A stretch of DNA of 6,141 nucleotides from an uncultured Thalassospira sp. (GTDB lineage: Bacteria > Pseudomonadota > Alphaproteobacteria > Rhodospirillales_A > Thalassospiraceae), in the NCBI GenBank assembly GCA_946885765.1, contig CAMPHD010000208.1, forward strand, positions 1 through 6,141. Reading direction: 5' to 3'. This document shows, piece after piece, positions 1 through 5,491 of the stretch. The position numbers were made by a program, and so were the translations under genes. The notes under the pieces were generated by a model. It ran no database searches. It was not told the DNA's origin and saw nothing but the letters and a program-made list of their open reading frames with translations. The first letter of the stretch is position 1; every line of letters begins with the position of its first letter.

Positions 1-655
1 GCCCGCCAAAGGCCAGCACATGCCGGACTGCGCTTAAATAGTCAAACCGGGTGCGGGTTGGTTTGGTATAGGGCAGGGCGAATGTGCCAAGGACAATCGC
101 GATGATCGAAATCGGGATATTGATCAGAAACAGCCAGTGCCATGTCGTGACCGCGAGAATGGCCGAGGCGATGGTGGGGCCAGCCGCAGCCGAGATCGAC
201 ACCACCATGGCAATCAGCCCGATAGCGCGGCCAAGTTTTGCCTGCGGGACGCTGTGGCGCATGAGGGCTGCATTGATGCTCATGAGCGCCGCACCACCCA
301 AACCCTGCAACACGCGGGCGAAGGTCAGAAATTCGATATTGGGGGAATAGGCGCACAGGGCCGACGCAATGCCGAAAATCACCATCCCGGCCAGATAGAC
401 CTTGCGAAAGCCAATCGCCTCCCCAAGGGCGGACAGGGGCAGCAGGGCAACGACAACCGCAAGCTGATAGGCGGTGATGACCCAGATGGCGTGCGCCGGG
501 CTGACATTCTGATCGTGCGCAATGGCGGGCAGGGCGACATTCATGATCGAGCCGTCAAGAACGGCCATCATGACGGTCAGCAACACGGCGATCATGGCGA
601 ATGACCGCTGGGGCTGCGGCAATCCGTCGGCGTGGATGGTTTTGGATATCTTCAT
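1..655 (-). CDS. DHA2-type MFS multidrug efflux transporter, N-terminal part (runs off left edge)
   Basis: Reading the minus strand from the ATG at 655 gives 218 codons open to the window edge. The product is an integral inner-membrane protein of the major facilitator superfamily, probably a proton-driven drug exporter. TM1 carries the DHA2-like stretch around residues 31-45 (AVLDGSIMNVALPAI). W58 and the TAYQL stretch open TM2. Motif A lies in the loop at 78-85 (GEAIGFRK), motif B at R114-Q117-G118, and a motif-C-like AAAGP follows in TM5. About six hydrophobic segments are visible, so the 14-TM form would need roughly 250 more residues to the left. An in-frame ATG at 667 adds four residues; neither start has a good ribosome site. 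Two operator-like palindromes lie about 105-150 bases upstream. The family call is firm; the drug specificity is unknown. Confidence 0.9.
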   Translation of the reverse strand, partial: MKISKTIHADGLPQPQRSFAMIAVLLTVMMAVLDGSIMNVALPAIAHDQNVSPAHAIWVITAYQLAVVVALLPLSALGEAIGFRKVYLAGMVIFGIASALCAYSPNIEFLTFARVLQGLGGAALMSINAALMRHSVPQAKLGRAIGLIAMVVSISAAAGPTIASAILAVTTWHWLFLINIPISIIAIVLGTFALPYTKPTRTRFDYLSAVRHVLAFGG

Positions 656-756
656 GTGGGGCAACATTCCGAAAACAAAGCGTGCGATGGCAAGGTGGCG
701 CGAGGAGCGGGCAGGCGGGGCAAAATGCCACCCGATATCGCGGTTGCGGGCGCAGT

Positions 757-780
757 TATATGGTTGACTTTATCAACCAA
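757..780. promoter_or_regulatory. Operator-like palindrome 1 (MarR/TetR type)
   Basis: TGGTTGA (761-767), a 5-base spacer, then TCAACCA (773-779) form a perfect 7-5-7 inverted repeat. The similarity continues outward (TTATA on the left, TATAA on the right) with one base of offset. Its core, TTGAC-N3-ATCAA, is the kind of site bound by MarR-family and some TetR-family dimers upstream of efflux genes. No regulator gene lies in the window; it may sit beyond the transporter to the left. Confidence 0.6.
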
Positions 781-805
781 TATAAAGTGTGGTTGATTTT
801 GTCAA
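777..805 (-). promoter_or_regulatory. Probable promoter of the MFS transporter gene
   Basis: On the minus strand a consensus TTGACA -35 lies at 805-800. It is followed either by TATTGG at 782-777 (17 bp spacer) or by the better-matching TATATT at 784-779 (15 bp spacer). Both sit inside the pair of palindromes, so a bound repressor would cover the promoter. Transcription would start near 770, leaving a leader of about 115 bases. This is inferred from consensus match only. Confidence 0.4.
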
Positions 806-808
806 CTT
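790..808. promoter_or_regulatory. Operator-like palindrome 2 (MarR/TetR type)
   Basis: TGGTTGA (790-796), a 5-base spacer and TCAACTT (802-808) repeat the first palindrome with the same spacing; the perfect arms here are GTTGA/TCAAC. The two centres (about 770 and 799) are 29 bp apart, close to three helical turns, which would fit two dimers on nearly the same face. It overlaps the -35 element of the transporter promoter. Confidence 0.55.
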
Positions 809-890
809 GTTTTCGGGGCTGTCCTCAGGGGTAGTGTTCGAACGTGTATTAGATGTGTATCATCAAGGGGGTGTCAGGGAGGGCAGATTG

Positions 891-1082
891 ATGAAAATAA
901 TTGTGGCTCTGGGGATCAGTGCGCTGTTTGCGATGGGGACCGCACAGGTGCCGACATTCGCGGCACAGGGTTCAATCGCGTTTGACCAAGTCGTTGAACA
1001 TGGCGGCGGTTGTCGCAAAAGCTCCCCACCGGGGCAGTGTTGCCATATGGATAACAGGGTGGGGTCTGTGCATTGTCATTGA
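891..1082 (+). CDS. Small secreted Cys/His-rich protein (63 aa), probable metal binder
   Basis: The ATG at 891 is preceded by GGAGG at 878-882 with an 8-base gap, a strong ribosome site. This is better supported than longer readings from 789. Residues 1-24 form a classic Sec signal peptide: MKII, a hydrophobic core, then a cut after TFA. The mature part is only about 39 residues and carries H37-G-G-G-C41, C50-C51-H52 and a terminal H61-C62-H63. From memory, this resembles the HxGG...CHxxxxxGxxHCH signature of short secreted bacterial proteins, some of which occur next to nuclease or Excalibur-type domains. Metal binding or disulphide formation in the periplasm is inferred. It lies head-to-head with the MFS gene, so the operator region could affect both. 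Its biological role is not known. Confidence 0.7.
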   Translation: MKIIVALGISALFAMGTAQVPTFAAQGSIAFDQVVEHGGGCRKSSPPGQCCHMDNRVGSVHCH

Positions 1083-1093
1083 GTGTTAAGCTT

Positions 1094-1196
1094 TATGGGG
1101 ACAAAAAATAAATCTGTCCCTTTTTTCTTTAAGAGTGATTCTTAACTATGGGGCGAAAAGTAAATTCGTGCCGTTTATCTTTGATAAAGATGATTG
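1094..1196. repeat. Two diverged tandem units of about 53 bp made of palindromes
   Basis: Copies start at 1094 and 1147, each with TATGGGG. Allowing one gap, about 22 of the next 30 positions agree. Each unit holds two inverted repeats. Unit 1 has GGGACA/TGTCCC, then TTAAGA (1129-1134)/TCTTAA (1140-1145). Unit 2 has a bulged GGCGAA/TTCGTGCC, then ATCTTT (1177-1182)/AAAGAT (1186-1191). On the minus strand the first motif reads GGGACAGATTTATTTTT, which I recall as a sequence repeated in many proteobacterial genomes; that is memory, not a search. The block marks the left edge of the AT-rich cargo. Confidence 0.5.
1097..1130 (+). terminator. Probable Rho-independent terminator of the small secreted protein gene
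   Basis: GGGACA (1098-1103) pairs with TGTCCC (1115-1120) across an 11-base A-rich loop, and six T residues follow at 1121-1126. One outer G-T pair is also possible. The hairpin begins 15 bases after the stop codon at 1082, as expected for an intrinsic terminator. The stem is short and the loop large, so it may be weak. It is also part of the tandem unit described separately. Confidence 0.5.
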
Positions 1197-1219
1197 TTGG
1201 CTGGTCGGAGGGATGAAGT

Positions 1220-2002
1220 TTGGCAACGCAACTGCAGAAAGTCTCAACTACTGATCTATACTACATTTGCCAGATGGTCGATACCGTTACACGAGATGCA
1301 TCCAGCTATATTAGAAATATAGAAGATATTTTTGGAGACATGGCATCAATTGGCCTGACACAGAGTTTTCCAAAATGGACGGCTTTTCACACCTTCATAG
1401 AAAGTGTGATATCAAGTGTCATCTTTGAGGATGCTGAAAAAGACAAAATCCCAGGAACCTTCTGGGTAGATTATTTGCTTGAGGCAAATGAAATGAAAGT
1501 GCGCCCTGCATCATACGATCATCGGGCGCCCAGTCTTATAAATGGGTATGAGTATCTTGAGCAATTGTCTCAGGACGATTTGATTAATGACGTTTGTGAG
1601 AACGTTACCAAGCAAGTGTTTCATGTTCTATTCTCAAACCGTGGTACTCTTGCTGCATTCTGGGAAGTTGTATCTGGATATATATTATACACGGCACCAG
1701 CCTTTGCCCCGGAATCATTCACTAAGTCCGGTTATCTACGTAGATGTTCTATCCCGATGTGGGCCAAAAACTCAATTTATCACAGGGATAAGGGGCGTTG
1801 CGTTCTCTGCAAAACCGACTTAACAAAGTTGATTACGCAAAATAGTTCTTTGCATTATGATCACATTGTCCCTTTGGCAAAAGGTGGTGGCAATTGCGTA
1901 ACAAACCTTCAGTTGATGTGTTCATCCTGTAACACAGGAAAAGGAGCACGTTCATCAAGTACTTCAAGAGACTACGAATCTTGGTATAAATACGACCAAT
2001 GA
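1220..2002 (+). CDS. HNH endonuclease with unrecognised N-terminal domain (260 aa)
   Basis: The chosen start is TTG at 1220, because GGAGG at 1207-1211 sits 8 bases before it. The ATG at 1213 is out of frame and closes quickly. Residues about 180-245 are a typical HNH nuclease fold: C194-x2-C197, then D214-H215 followed by I-V-P, a GGG turn, N229-L-Q, and C234-x2-C237-N238 with K241. The four cysteines should bind structural zinc; H215, N229 and N238 are the likely metal and catalytic positions. HNH enzymes cut DNA with a divalent metal. Residues 1-175 are mainly helical and match nothing I recognise; they may supply target recognition. Base composition is AT-richer than the flanks, suggesting transfer. 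The next gene follows after 68 bases on the same strand. A restriction, homing or defence role is possible but unproved. Confidence 0.85.
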   Translation: MATQLQKVSTTDLYYICQMVDTVTRDASSYIRNIEDIFGDMASIGLTQSFPKWTAFHTFIESVISSVIFEDAEKDKIPGTFWVDYLLEANEMKVRPASYDHRAPSLINGYEYLEQLSQDDLINDVCENVTKQVFHVLFSNRGTLAAFWEVVSGYILYTAPAFAPESFTKSGYLRRCSIPMWAKNSIYHRDKGRCVLCKTDLTKLITQNSSLHYDHIVPLAKGGGNCVTNLQLMCSSCNTGKGARSSSTSRDYESWYKYDQ

Positions 2003-2070
2003 GATGAAAACATACGTGCGTAACTAACAAAAATGAAGCGCGCTCTCTTGGCGATGGCATAGGAATAGTG

Positions 2071-2475
2071 ATGGGGGAAATTACAGAAAACTTTCATTGC
2101 TCAAATTGTAATGCGGCTCTAAGTAATATAAGTGTACTTAGCGATGGTTCGAATGCTTGCTGTCCTGATTGCGGTTCAAAATCTAGAACGTTGAAAGTAA
2201 CAGTGAGCGAACAAGTTCGTTTTTATGATTGCGTTCATGGAAAAGTTAAGGACCTGAGGAGGACCGGAAAGCGAAAGGTCCGACAAGAATTCATTTCTGG
2301 AGCTGATTTTTATGCCCATGCCGGTAAGATGGTCAAAAAGTGGCGGCTAATTGATAGAGATAATGATTTATATATTGAGCGGATTACTAGCTTAGATACC
2401 AATGAAATAATTCATTATACTGAAGAAAAACTATCTGTTCACGTAGGACACGGATCTGCGAAGAATAAGAAATAA
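2071..2475 (+). CDS. Small zinc-ribbon protein of unknown function (134 aa)
   Basis: The ATG at 2071 is preferred: AGGA at 2061-2064 lies 6 bases upstream, whereas a GTG at 2068 would be too close to it. Residues C10-x2-C13 and C31-x2-C34 form a zinc ribbon, with C30 adjacent to the second pair. After residue 46 comes a second region containing FYDCVHGK (about 51-58) and a very basic patch (DLRRTGKRKVRQ). A middle segment follows with WRLIDRDNDLYIERI, and the tail ends HVGHGSAKNKK. I recall similar YD-x-VHGK...RD-x-D-x-Y...GHGSA proteins as short hypothetical genes in accessory regions, without an assigned role. Nucleic-acid binding is a reasonable guess from the ribbon plus basic patch. It probably shares a transcript with the HNH gene and has the same AT-rich composition. 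It converges with the flavoprotein gene, with 28 bases between the stops. Confidence 0.75.
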   Translation: MGEITENFHCSNCNAALSNISVLSDGSNACCPDCGSKSRTLKVTVSEQVRFYDCVHGKVKDLRRTGKRKVRQEFISGADFYAHAGKMVKKWRLIDRDNDLYIERITSLDTNEIIHYTEEKLSVHVGHGSAKNKK

Positions 2476-2503
2476 ACATCCCCGGGACATGATATTTCCG
2501 TTT

Positions 2504-3736
2504 CTATTGACTTGATGTTCTTGTACCGAATAGACACCCACTCAACAAATACCCCCCCGTCGGCGCTTCCCAATCGACCATTTCGCCCAAGCAATAGGTG
2601 CCGGGGCGTTTTTTGAGCTGGAAGGTTTCGTCGAGTTCTTCCCATGCCACACCGCCCGCCGTGCTGATGGCTTCGTCAATGGGGCGGGGTTTGGTGATTT
2701 TAAGCGGGAGCGTCTTGATCGCGGTGGCGAGTTTGGCGGGATCGTTTAGGGTTTCGCGCGGGGTGACTTCGAAAACGAGGGCGGTTTTGGTGGCGTCCAG
2801 ACCAAGTGCTTTACGCAGGTGATTGCCAAGCGAGTTTTTGCCGCGTGGTTTGTTTAAGCGCGCGGTGACATCGGCCAGGTCGCGGTCGGGCGTTAGGTCG
2901 AGCGTTACGGTGGCATCGCCGGTTTCAAGCCATTGATCGCGAAGGGCTGCCGAGATGGCATAGACCGCACTGCCTTCGATCCCGGTTCTGGAAATCACGA
3001 ATTCGCCGCGCACGGTTTGCGGGCCGGTTTTGGTTTCGACCGTGAGCGTCACGGCCTTGACAGGCGACCCCGCGCATTTATCGATCAGATGGTCGGTCCA
3101 GGCGACGTCAAATCCGCAATTGGCCGGTTTGAACGGGTTGCATCTGATCCCGGCATTTGTAAGGATTTCCATCCATTTGCCATCCGATCCCAGCCGTTTC
3201 CAGCTTCCGCCGCCCAATGCCAGAACGGTGATATCGGCCTTGGCCGTCACTTCGCCGTCGGGGGTTTTGAAAACGGCATTTTCGGTTTCATCCCAGCCGG
3301 TCCAGTAATGGCGGTAATGGATTTTGCAGCCCAAACCATCCAGACGCCTAAGCCATGCGCGCAAAAGCGGGCTTGCCTTCATCGCGGTCGGGAAGACGCG
3401 GCCGGATGACCCGACAAAGGTTTCGATGCCAAGTCCAGCACACCAGTCGCGGATTTCGTTGGGGCCGAATTTGCGTAAGTGCGGTTCAAGCCGTGCGCGC
3501 GAGGTGCCATAGCGCGACAAAAACGTTTCGAGGTCTTCGGCATGGGTGATGTTAAGCCCCGATTTCCCGGCCATCAGGAATTTGCGCCCGGCACTTGGCA
3601 TGCCTTCATAGATCGTGACCGCATGACCGGACCCGGCGAGGCGTTCAGCCGCCATCAGCCCCGCCGGACCCGCCCCGATGATCATCGCGGTTTTGCCGTT
3701 TGGTTTTGGGGCTGGGGTGTCCGGGTTTGATGACAT
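2504..3736 (-). CDS. FAD/NAD(P)-dependent oxidoreductase, HI0933/BaiN-like (PP_4765-type), 410 aa
   Basis: A cytosolic flavoprotein. The dinucleotide fold opens with G21-A-G23-P-A-G26, and E44 closes the second strand to hold the FAD ribose. GRKFLMAGKSGLNITH (50-65) is a hallmark of the HI0933-like group. A second nucleotide-site motif, TVLALGGGSWKRLGSDG, occurs mid-protein. Near the end GGVAWEELDET, then GEMVDWEAPTGGYLL, is the group's C-terminal flavin-binding signature. The physiological substrate is not established for this subgroup. The start is the ATG at 3736, with AAAGG 6 bases upstream; a TTG at 3799 would add 21 residues with no family support. The C-terminus is odd: after C401 only nine atypical residues follow, where I would expect a longer glycine/alanine-rich helix, and the DNA there is already AT-rich. 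Confidence 0.88.
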   Translation of the reverse strand: MSSNPDTPAPKPNGKTAMIIGAGPAGLMAAERLAGSGHAVTIYEGMPSAGRKFLMAGKSGLNITHAEDLETFLSRYGTSRARLEPHLRKFGPNEIRDWCAGLGIETFVGSSGRVFPTAMKASPLLRAWLRRLDGLGCKIHYRHYWTGWDETENAVFKTPDGEVTAKADITVLALGGGSWKRLGSDGKWMEILTNAGIRCNPFKPANCGFDVAWTDHLIDKCAGSPVKAVTLTVETKTGPQTVRGEFVISRTGIEGSAVYAISAALRDQWLETGDATVTLDLTPDRDLADVTARLNKPRGKNSLGNHLRKALGLDATKTALVFEVTPRETLNDPAKLATAIKTLPLKITKPRPIDEAISTAGGVAWEELDETFQLKKRPGTYCLGEMVDWEAPTGGYLLSGCLFGTRTSSQ

Positions 3737-3844
3737 GCGGGGCCTTTGTGCGCAGGGTTTGTCTCTGGCGGTTTTAGCCGGTTTGGCGGGGGATGGCAAT
3801 TTGCGGGATTACTGGCGGCGGCGTGGGAGCGGGTGGCACGATGG

Positions 3845-3864
3845 ACTCCCGCGTTCGCGGGAGT
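3845..3864. repeat. REP-like hairpin 1
   Basis: ACTCCCGC (3845-3852) pairs with GCGGGAGT (3857-3864) around GTTC. It is preceded by TGG and followed by GACGG. This matches the widespread alphaproteobacterial intergenic palindrome whose translated shadows read like PAFAGVT. Its orientation is the same as hairpin 3 and opposite to hairpin 2. Confidence 0.7.
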
Positions 3865-3918
3865 GACGGTAGAGGAGCGGGCGACGGTAGAGCGGCGGGC
3901 GACGGGTAAAGGAAGCGA
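3865..3918 (+). repeat. 18-bp tandem repeat, about three copies
   Basis: GACGGTAGAGGAGCGGGC (3865-3882) is followed directly by a copy with one or two changes (3883-3900) and a decayed third (3901-3918, GACGGGTAAAG...). A related GACGG occurs again at 3961. The array abuts hairpin 1, and the same GACGGTAGAG unit also follows hairpin 3, so hairpin plus array may spread as one composite. Confidence 0.65.
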
Positions 3919-4010
3919 GGCGGGGCAGGCACCGTGGCAGTGGCGATAGAGAGGCGGGGCGACGGTTGTTTTGCGCAAGGCAAGTATCGGGGGTCTGACC
4001 CATCCCCGTC

Positions 4011-4030
4011 ATGCCCGCGAAGGCGGGCAT
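4011..4030. repeat. REP-like hairpin 2 (inverted orientation)
   Basis: ATGCCCGC (4011-4018) pairs with GCGGGCAT (4023-4030) around GAAG, preceded by CGTC and followed by CCAG. It is the same palindrome family as hairpins 1 and 3, but the CGTC flank shows it lies in the opposite direction. Confidence 0.7.
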
Positions 4031-4080
4031 CCAGTTTGGGGGGGTATCCTATTTCGGTGATGGAGGTTGTGGCCCGATGG

Positions 4081-4100
4081 GTTCCCGCTTTCGCGGGAAC
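4081..4100. repeat. REP-like hairpin 3
   Basis: GTTCCCGC (4081-4088) pairs with GCGGGAAC (4093-4100) around TTTC, followed by GACGGTAGAG. Orientation is as for hairpin 1. Confidence 0.7.
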
Positions 4101-4160
4101 GACGGTAGAGGGACGCGGGAACGACGGTAGAGGAGCGTGGGAAAGATGGGAGAGCGTGGT
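4101..4160 (+). repeat. Second GACGGTAGAG array beside hairpin 3
   Basis: GACGGTAGAG occurs at 4101 and again at 4123, a 22-base period. A decaying tail follows in which GAGCGTGG recurs (near 4133 and 4152). It repeats the arrangement seen after hairpin 1, but with a different unit length. Confidence 0.5.
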
Positions 4161-4312
4161 ACGGCAATGTCGGGAGACCCGCGCAAATTCGACCTTGACG
4201 GAAACAGGGGGCGGGGTGACTTGCGCATTAAGGGTGAAATCGACCCTTTTGGCGGAAAAATGCGCAAAGATTGGCAATTTGTCGATAAATCGGCTAACAA
4301 AATTCCGAAGGT

Positions 4313-4318
4313 TATAAT
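4313..4318 (+). promoter_or_regulatory. Probable -10 box of the ABC importer operon
   Basis: A perfect TATAAT stands 40 bases before the first gene. At the 16-18 base distance only weak -35 candidates exist (TCGGCT at 4290-4295), so an activator may be needed. A small CGAT-AA-ATCG inverted repeat at 4283-4292 overlaps that position and could be part of a binding site. Transcription would start near 4325. Confidence 0.45.
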
Positions 4319-4358
4319 GCATTCAAAAAAATGATCCTGTGGAGGAAACATTCTGTGG

Positions 4359-5411
4359 ATGAGGGTAATGCCGGGCGGGGCAGGGCCGGCGCGTGGAACC
4401 GTTGTTGCGTTGGCGATGGGGGCGAGCGCCCTTGTGGCGTTTGGCGCACAAGCCAACGAGAAGGTCGATATTGCGGCACTGGCGTTTGTTTCAAGCGCAC
4501 CGTTATTTATTGCCAAGGAAAAGGGATATCTTGCCGACGAGGGCCTTGATGCCGAGATTTCGATCTTTCAGGCGGCCCAGCCGGTTGCGGTTGCGATTGC
4601 ATCGGGCGATGCCGATTTTGGCGTGACGGCGTTTACCGGCGGGTTCTTTAACCTTGCGGCCAAGGGGGCGCTTAAGGTTATTGGTGCGCAGTTGCATGAA
4701 GATCCGGGTTATGACGGATCGGCCATTCTGGCGTCCAATGCGGCGTTTGAGGCCGGACTGACATCGGTTGATAAATTGCCCGGTCATAGCTTTGCGCTTT
4801 CGCAGGTCGGGTCGAGCTTCCATTACATGATCGGCAATGTCGCCGAAAAGGCCGGGTTTGACCCCGAAAGCATGTCGCTTAAACCGTTGCAGTCAGTACC
4901 CAACATGATCGGCGCGCTTAAAAGCGGGCAGGTCGACAGCATGATCATCGTGCCGCATATCGCAAAGCCGCTGGCCAATGCCGGGGCAGCACACATTATC
5001 GGCTGGGTGAAGGATTACGTGCCTTATCAGGTGGGGGGCCTGTTTACTTCGACCGAGAATGTCGAGGAAAACCGCGAGACGGTCGAGAAATTCGTGCGCG
5101 CCTATCAGAAGGGTGTCGCGGATTACCGTGCGGCCCTTCTGGCGACGGATGCGGATGGCAAGCTTGTTGAAAGCGACACCACGCAGGAGATTTTGGAGAT
5201 CGTGCATAAATATGTCTATGCCAACGATCCGGCGGACAAGGCCTATCCGAAAATCCGCAATGGCGCGATGTTCATCACCGAAGAAGCCAGACTTGACGTT
5301 GCCGATGTGAAGGCGCAGGTCAAATGGTATCAGGATCGCGGTTATGTTTCCGCCGATGCCGATCCGGCGAAATTCATCGATACCAGCTTCATCCCGGCCT
5401 TGACCGAGTAA
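4359..5411 (+). CDS. ABC importer periplasmic substrate-binding protein, NrtA/SsuA/TauA (NMT1-like) type, 350 aa
   Basis: This is the periplasmic receptor of an importer for a small molecule. Residues 1-32 look like a Sec signal peptide, with a hydrophobic stretch at 14-30 and a cut after AQA. The mature protein starts with a strand leading to APLFIAKEKGYLADEGLDAEI (about 48-68), the standard opening of the nitrate/sulfonate/taurine family. It continues with GDADFGVTAFTGG, where these proteins contact ligand, and SVPNMIGALKSGQVDSMII in the second lobe. Ligand cannot be deduced; sulfonate, taurine, nitrate and thiamine-precursor binders share this fold. The ATPase follows on the same strand. 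The start is imperfect: GGAGG at 4341-4345 is 13 bases before the ATG at 4359. In-frame CTG at 4353 and out-of-frame GTG at 4355 lie nearer the ideal distance. Confidence 0.9.
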   Translation: MRVMPGGAGPARGTVVALAMGASALVAFGAQANEKVDIAALAFVSSAPLFIAKEKGYLADEGLDAEISIFQAAQPVAVAIASGDADFGVTAFTGGFFNLAAKGALKVIGAQLHEDPGYDGSAILASNAAFEAGLTSVDKLPGHSFALSQVGSSFHYMIGNVAEKAGFDPESMSLKPLQSVPNMIGALKSGQVDSMIIVPHIAKPLANAGAAHIIGWVKDYVPYQVGGLFTSTENVEENRETVEKFVRAYQKGVADYRAALLATDADGKLVESDTTQEILEIVHKYVYANDPADKAYPKIRNGAMFITEEARLDVADVKAQVKWYQDRGYVSADADPAKFIDTSFIPALTE

Positions 5412-5425
5412 GCCGATATTTTCCC

Positions 5426-5455
5426 GACCGGGCCGCCATTGTGCGCGGCCCGGTC
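5426..5455 (+). terminator. Strong intercistronic hairpin after the binding-protein gene
   Basis: GACCGGGCCGC (5426-5436) and GCGGCCCGGTC (5445-5455) make a perfect 11-bp stem with an 8-base loop, starting 14 bases after the stop codon. The following GTTTCATTTG is only a weak T-run. Partial termination, or protection of the upstream message from 3' decay, would both give more binding protein than ATPase, as is common in such operons. Confidence 0.6.
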
Positions 5456-5491
5456 GTTTCATTTGTAGATTTCAGATAAACGGATTGTGCC

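Larger units (their letters stand above)
3737..4358. other. Gene-free region of about 620 bp
   Basis: This lies between the divergent flavoprotein and ABC operon. The reading frames here are translations of the REP-like repeats and show no protein family, signal or ribosome site. It holds the flavoprotein leader (3737-3800), the hairpins and arrays at 3845-4160, a small AAGGGT/ACCCTT hairpin at 4230-4248, and the promoter region of the importer operon. I see no RNA gene in it. Confidence 0.6.

Noticed and set aside
137..604. 155-residue plus-strand open frame
   Set aside because: It is antisense to the MFS transporter, low in hydrophobic structure and has no family features; the minus-strand frame shows clear MFS motifs.
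789..890. N-terminal extension of the small secreted protein to 789
   Set aside because: It would bury the signal peptide internally and ignore the strong GGAGG at 878-882; it also starts inside the operator.
2476..2503. Bidirectional terminator between the convergent genes
   Set aside because: Only a CCCGGG core is palindromic here; there is no stable stem followed by a T-run in either direction.
2933..3409. 158-residue plus-strand open frame
   Set aside because: Shadow of the flavoprotein gene, whose own frame carries the complete FAD signature.
3865..4160. Possible CRISPR array
   Set aside because: Units are 18-22 bases, nearly contiguous, with no unique spacers of regular length and no cas gene nearby.
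3774..4322. 182-residue minus-strand open frame, and a shorter one at 3682-3978
   Set aside because: They are proline-rich translations of the GC-rich repeats (strings such as VVPAKAGTHRAT and RLRGHDG), a well-known artefact of these palindromes.
4893..5462. 189-residue minus-strand open frame
   Set aside because: It lies wholly opposite the binding-protein gene, has no ribosome site and resembles no family.
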